Assembly (NCBI GenBank): GCA_020051025.1
Contig: JAGVJS010000125.1
Span: 1-14,006 of the forward strand
Direction of reading: 5' to 3'
Length of the DNA: 14,006 nt
Source: Sphingobium sp.
GTDB taxonomy: Bacteria > Pseudomonadota > Alphaproteobacteria > Sphingomonadales > Sphingomonadaceae
The notes below the pieces were generated by a model. That model had not been told where the DNA came from. It made no database searches and was given only the letters and a program-made list of their open reading frames with translations. Shown one piece after another: positions 13,710 through 14,006 of this stretch. The position numbers and the translations under genes are program-made. Position 1 is the stretch's first letter, and every line of letters begins with the position of its first letter.

Positions 13710-13788
13710 CACATGAGGTGCAAGATGGGTCAACTGCCAGATGGCGGCACGGATGGGCCCTTATCCGGTTATTGGGTTATGGGGACTA

Positions 13789-14006
13789 TCAGCCCCTGGC
13801 TGCCTTGCTGTTCTTGCGCACATGGCGATGCACGCGCTCCAGATGCTTGCGCATTTCCGCGACGGCCGCATCACTGTCATTGGCGCGCAGATGGCGCACC
13901 AATCTGAAGCGGGATTCGATCAGCGACTGTTGCAGCATCTCATAATCCGGCCCCCGCACGAACTCGTGCAGAATCGCAGAGAGCGAATTCACGAAAATGC
14001 CGAAAA
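13789..14006 (-). CDS. GntR-family transcriptional regulator, FCD (FadR-like) domain, C-terminal part; 5' end outside the window
   Basis: The minus-strand frame is open from the window edge to the stop at 13789, giving 71 complete codons of the protein's end. The reading FGIFVNSLSAILHEF, then SLIESRFRLVRHLRANDSDA and AVAEMRKHLERV, matches the last helices of an FCD ligand-binding domain. There N-x-L, a helix before 'R-A-x-D', and M-R-x-H-L are typical. The position usually occupied by a metal-binding His in 'E-H-R' appears to be Arg here, while the final His (MRKHL) is kept. The DNA-binding N-terminus is not in view, so the family call rests on the C-terminus alone. It is the natural candidate to bind the four TGGTCNGACCA-like palindromes in this window, and it precedes the CoA-transferase on the same strand. 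Confidence 0.8.
   Translation of the reverse strand, partial: FGIFVNSLSAILHEFVRGPDYEMLQQSLIESRFRLVRHLRANDSDAAVAEMRKHLERVHRHVRKNSKAARG

Noticed and set aside
13753..13770. CGGAT-N8-ATCCG inverted repeat downstream of the GntR gene
   Set aside because: Five-base arms with no T-run on either strand; too weak to call a terminator.
13713..13945. Plus-strand frames of 64 and 75 codons opposite the GntR gene end
   Set aside because: Cys/Arg/Trp-rich shadow translations with no domain and no ribosome-binding site; the minus-strand FCD reading is far better.
1..14006. CRISPR arrays, tRNA/rRNA genes, insertion sequences, integrases, prophage or defence genes
   Set aside because: None found: no regularly spaced direct repeats, no cloverleaf-like segment, no transposase or integrase-like protein, and the genes form a coherent catabolic set.

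Overview
This window looks like a catabolic island from a sphingomonad-type alphaproteobacterium (Sphingobium, Novosphingobium, Sphingopyxis and relatives). That placement is inferred from the high GC, the TonB-dependent receptor paired with a degradation operon, and the style of the encoded proteins; there is no rRNA or other taxonomic marker. I see no tRNA, rRNA, CRISPR array, insertion sequence or integrase, and every complete gene reads through without a frameshift.

Layout, left to right. On the minus strand are the first 27 codons of a short-chain dehydrogenase cut by the window edge (1-82), a terminator-like hairpin (103-126) and a TonB-dependent outer-membrane receptor (140-2398). A 221-base divergent control region (2399-2619), dense in inverted repeats, separates the receptor from a plus-strand operon. 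That operon encodes a Rieske ring-hydroxylating/O-demethylating oxygenase (2620-3933), its FMN/[2Fe-2S] reductase (4080-5012), an aromatic-acid-type MFS importer (5093-6448), a GMC flavin alcohol dehydrogenase (6445-8073), an aldehyde dehydrogenase (8096-9583) and a 74-residue helix-turn-helix-like protein (9598-9822). Convergent to it is an unusual LysR-type regulator (9838-11070, minus) with two DNA-binding domains in tandem. Divergent from the LysR gene is an acyl-CoA dehydrogenase (11262-12401), closed by a strong terminator (12447-12472). A class III CoA-transferase (12477-13676, minus) converges on it. At the right edge is the C-terminal part of a GntR/FCD (FadR-like) regulator (13789 to beyond 14006, minus).

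Working model (inference). The receptor and MFS protein import an aromatic or other hydrophobic substrate. The Rieske pair oxidises it, for example by hydroxylation or oxidative ether cleavage. The GMC enzyme and the aldehyde dehydrogenase take an alcohol through aldehyde to carboxylate. The CoA-transferase makes the thioester, and the acyl-CoA dehydrogenase introduces a double bond. The substrate cannot be read from sequence.

The most interesting signal is regulatory. Four near-identical palindromes of the form AATGGTCNGACCATT lie in exactly three promoter regions: receptor/oxygenase, acyl-CoA dehydrogenase/LysR, and CoA-transferase. They match the general FadR-subfamily operator pattern, and a FadR-type regulator gene sits at the window edge. 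This suggests one GntR regulon ties the scattered transcription units into one pathway, with the double-headed LysR protein as a second regulator.
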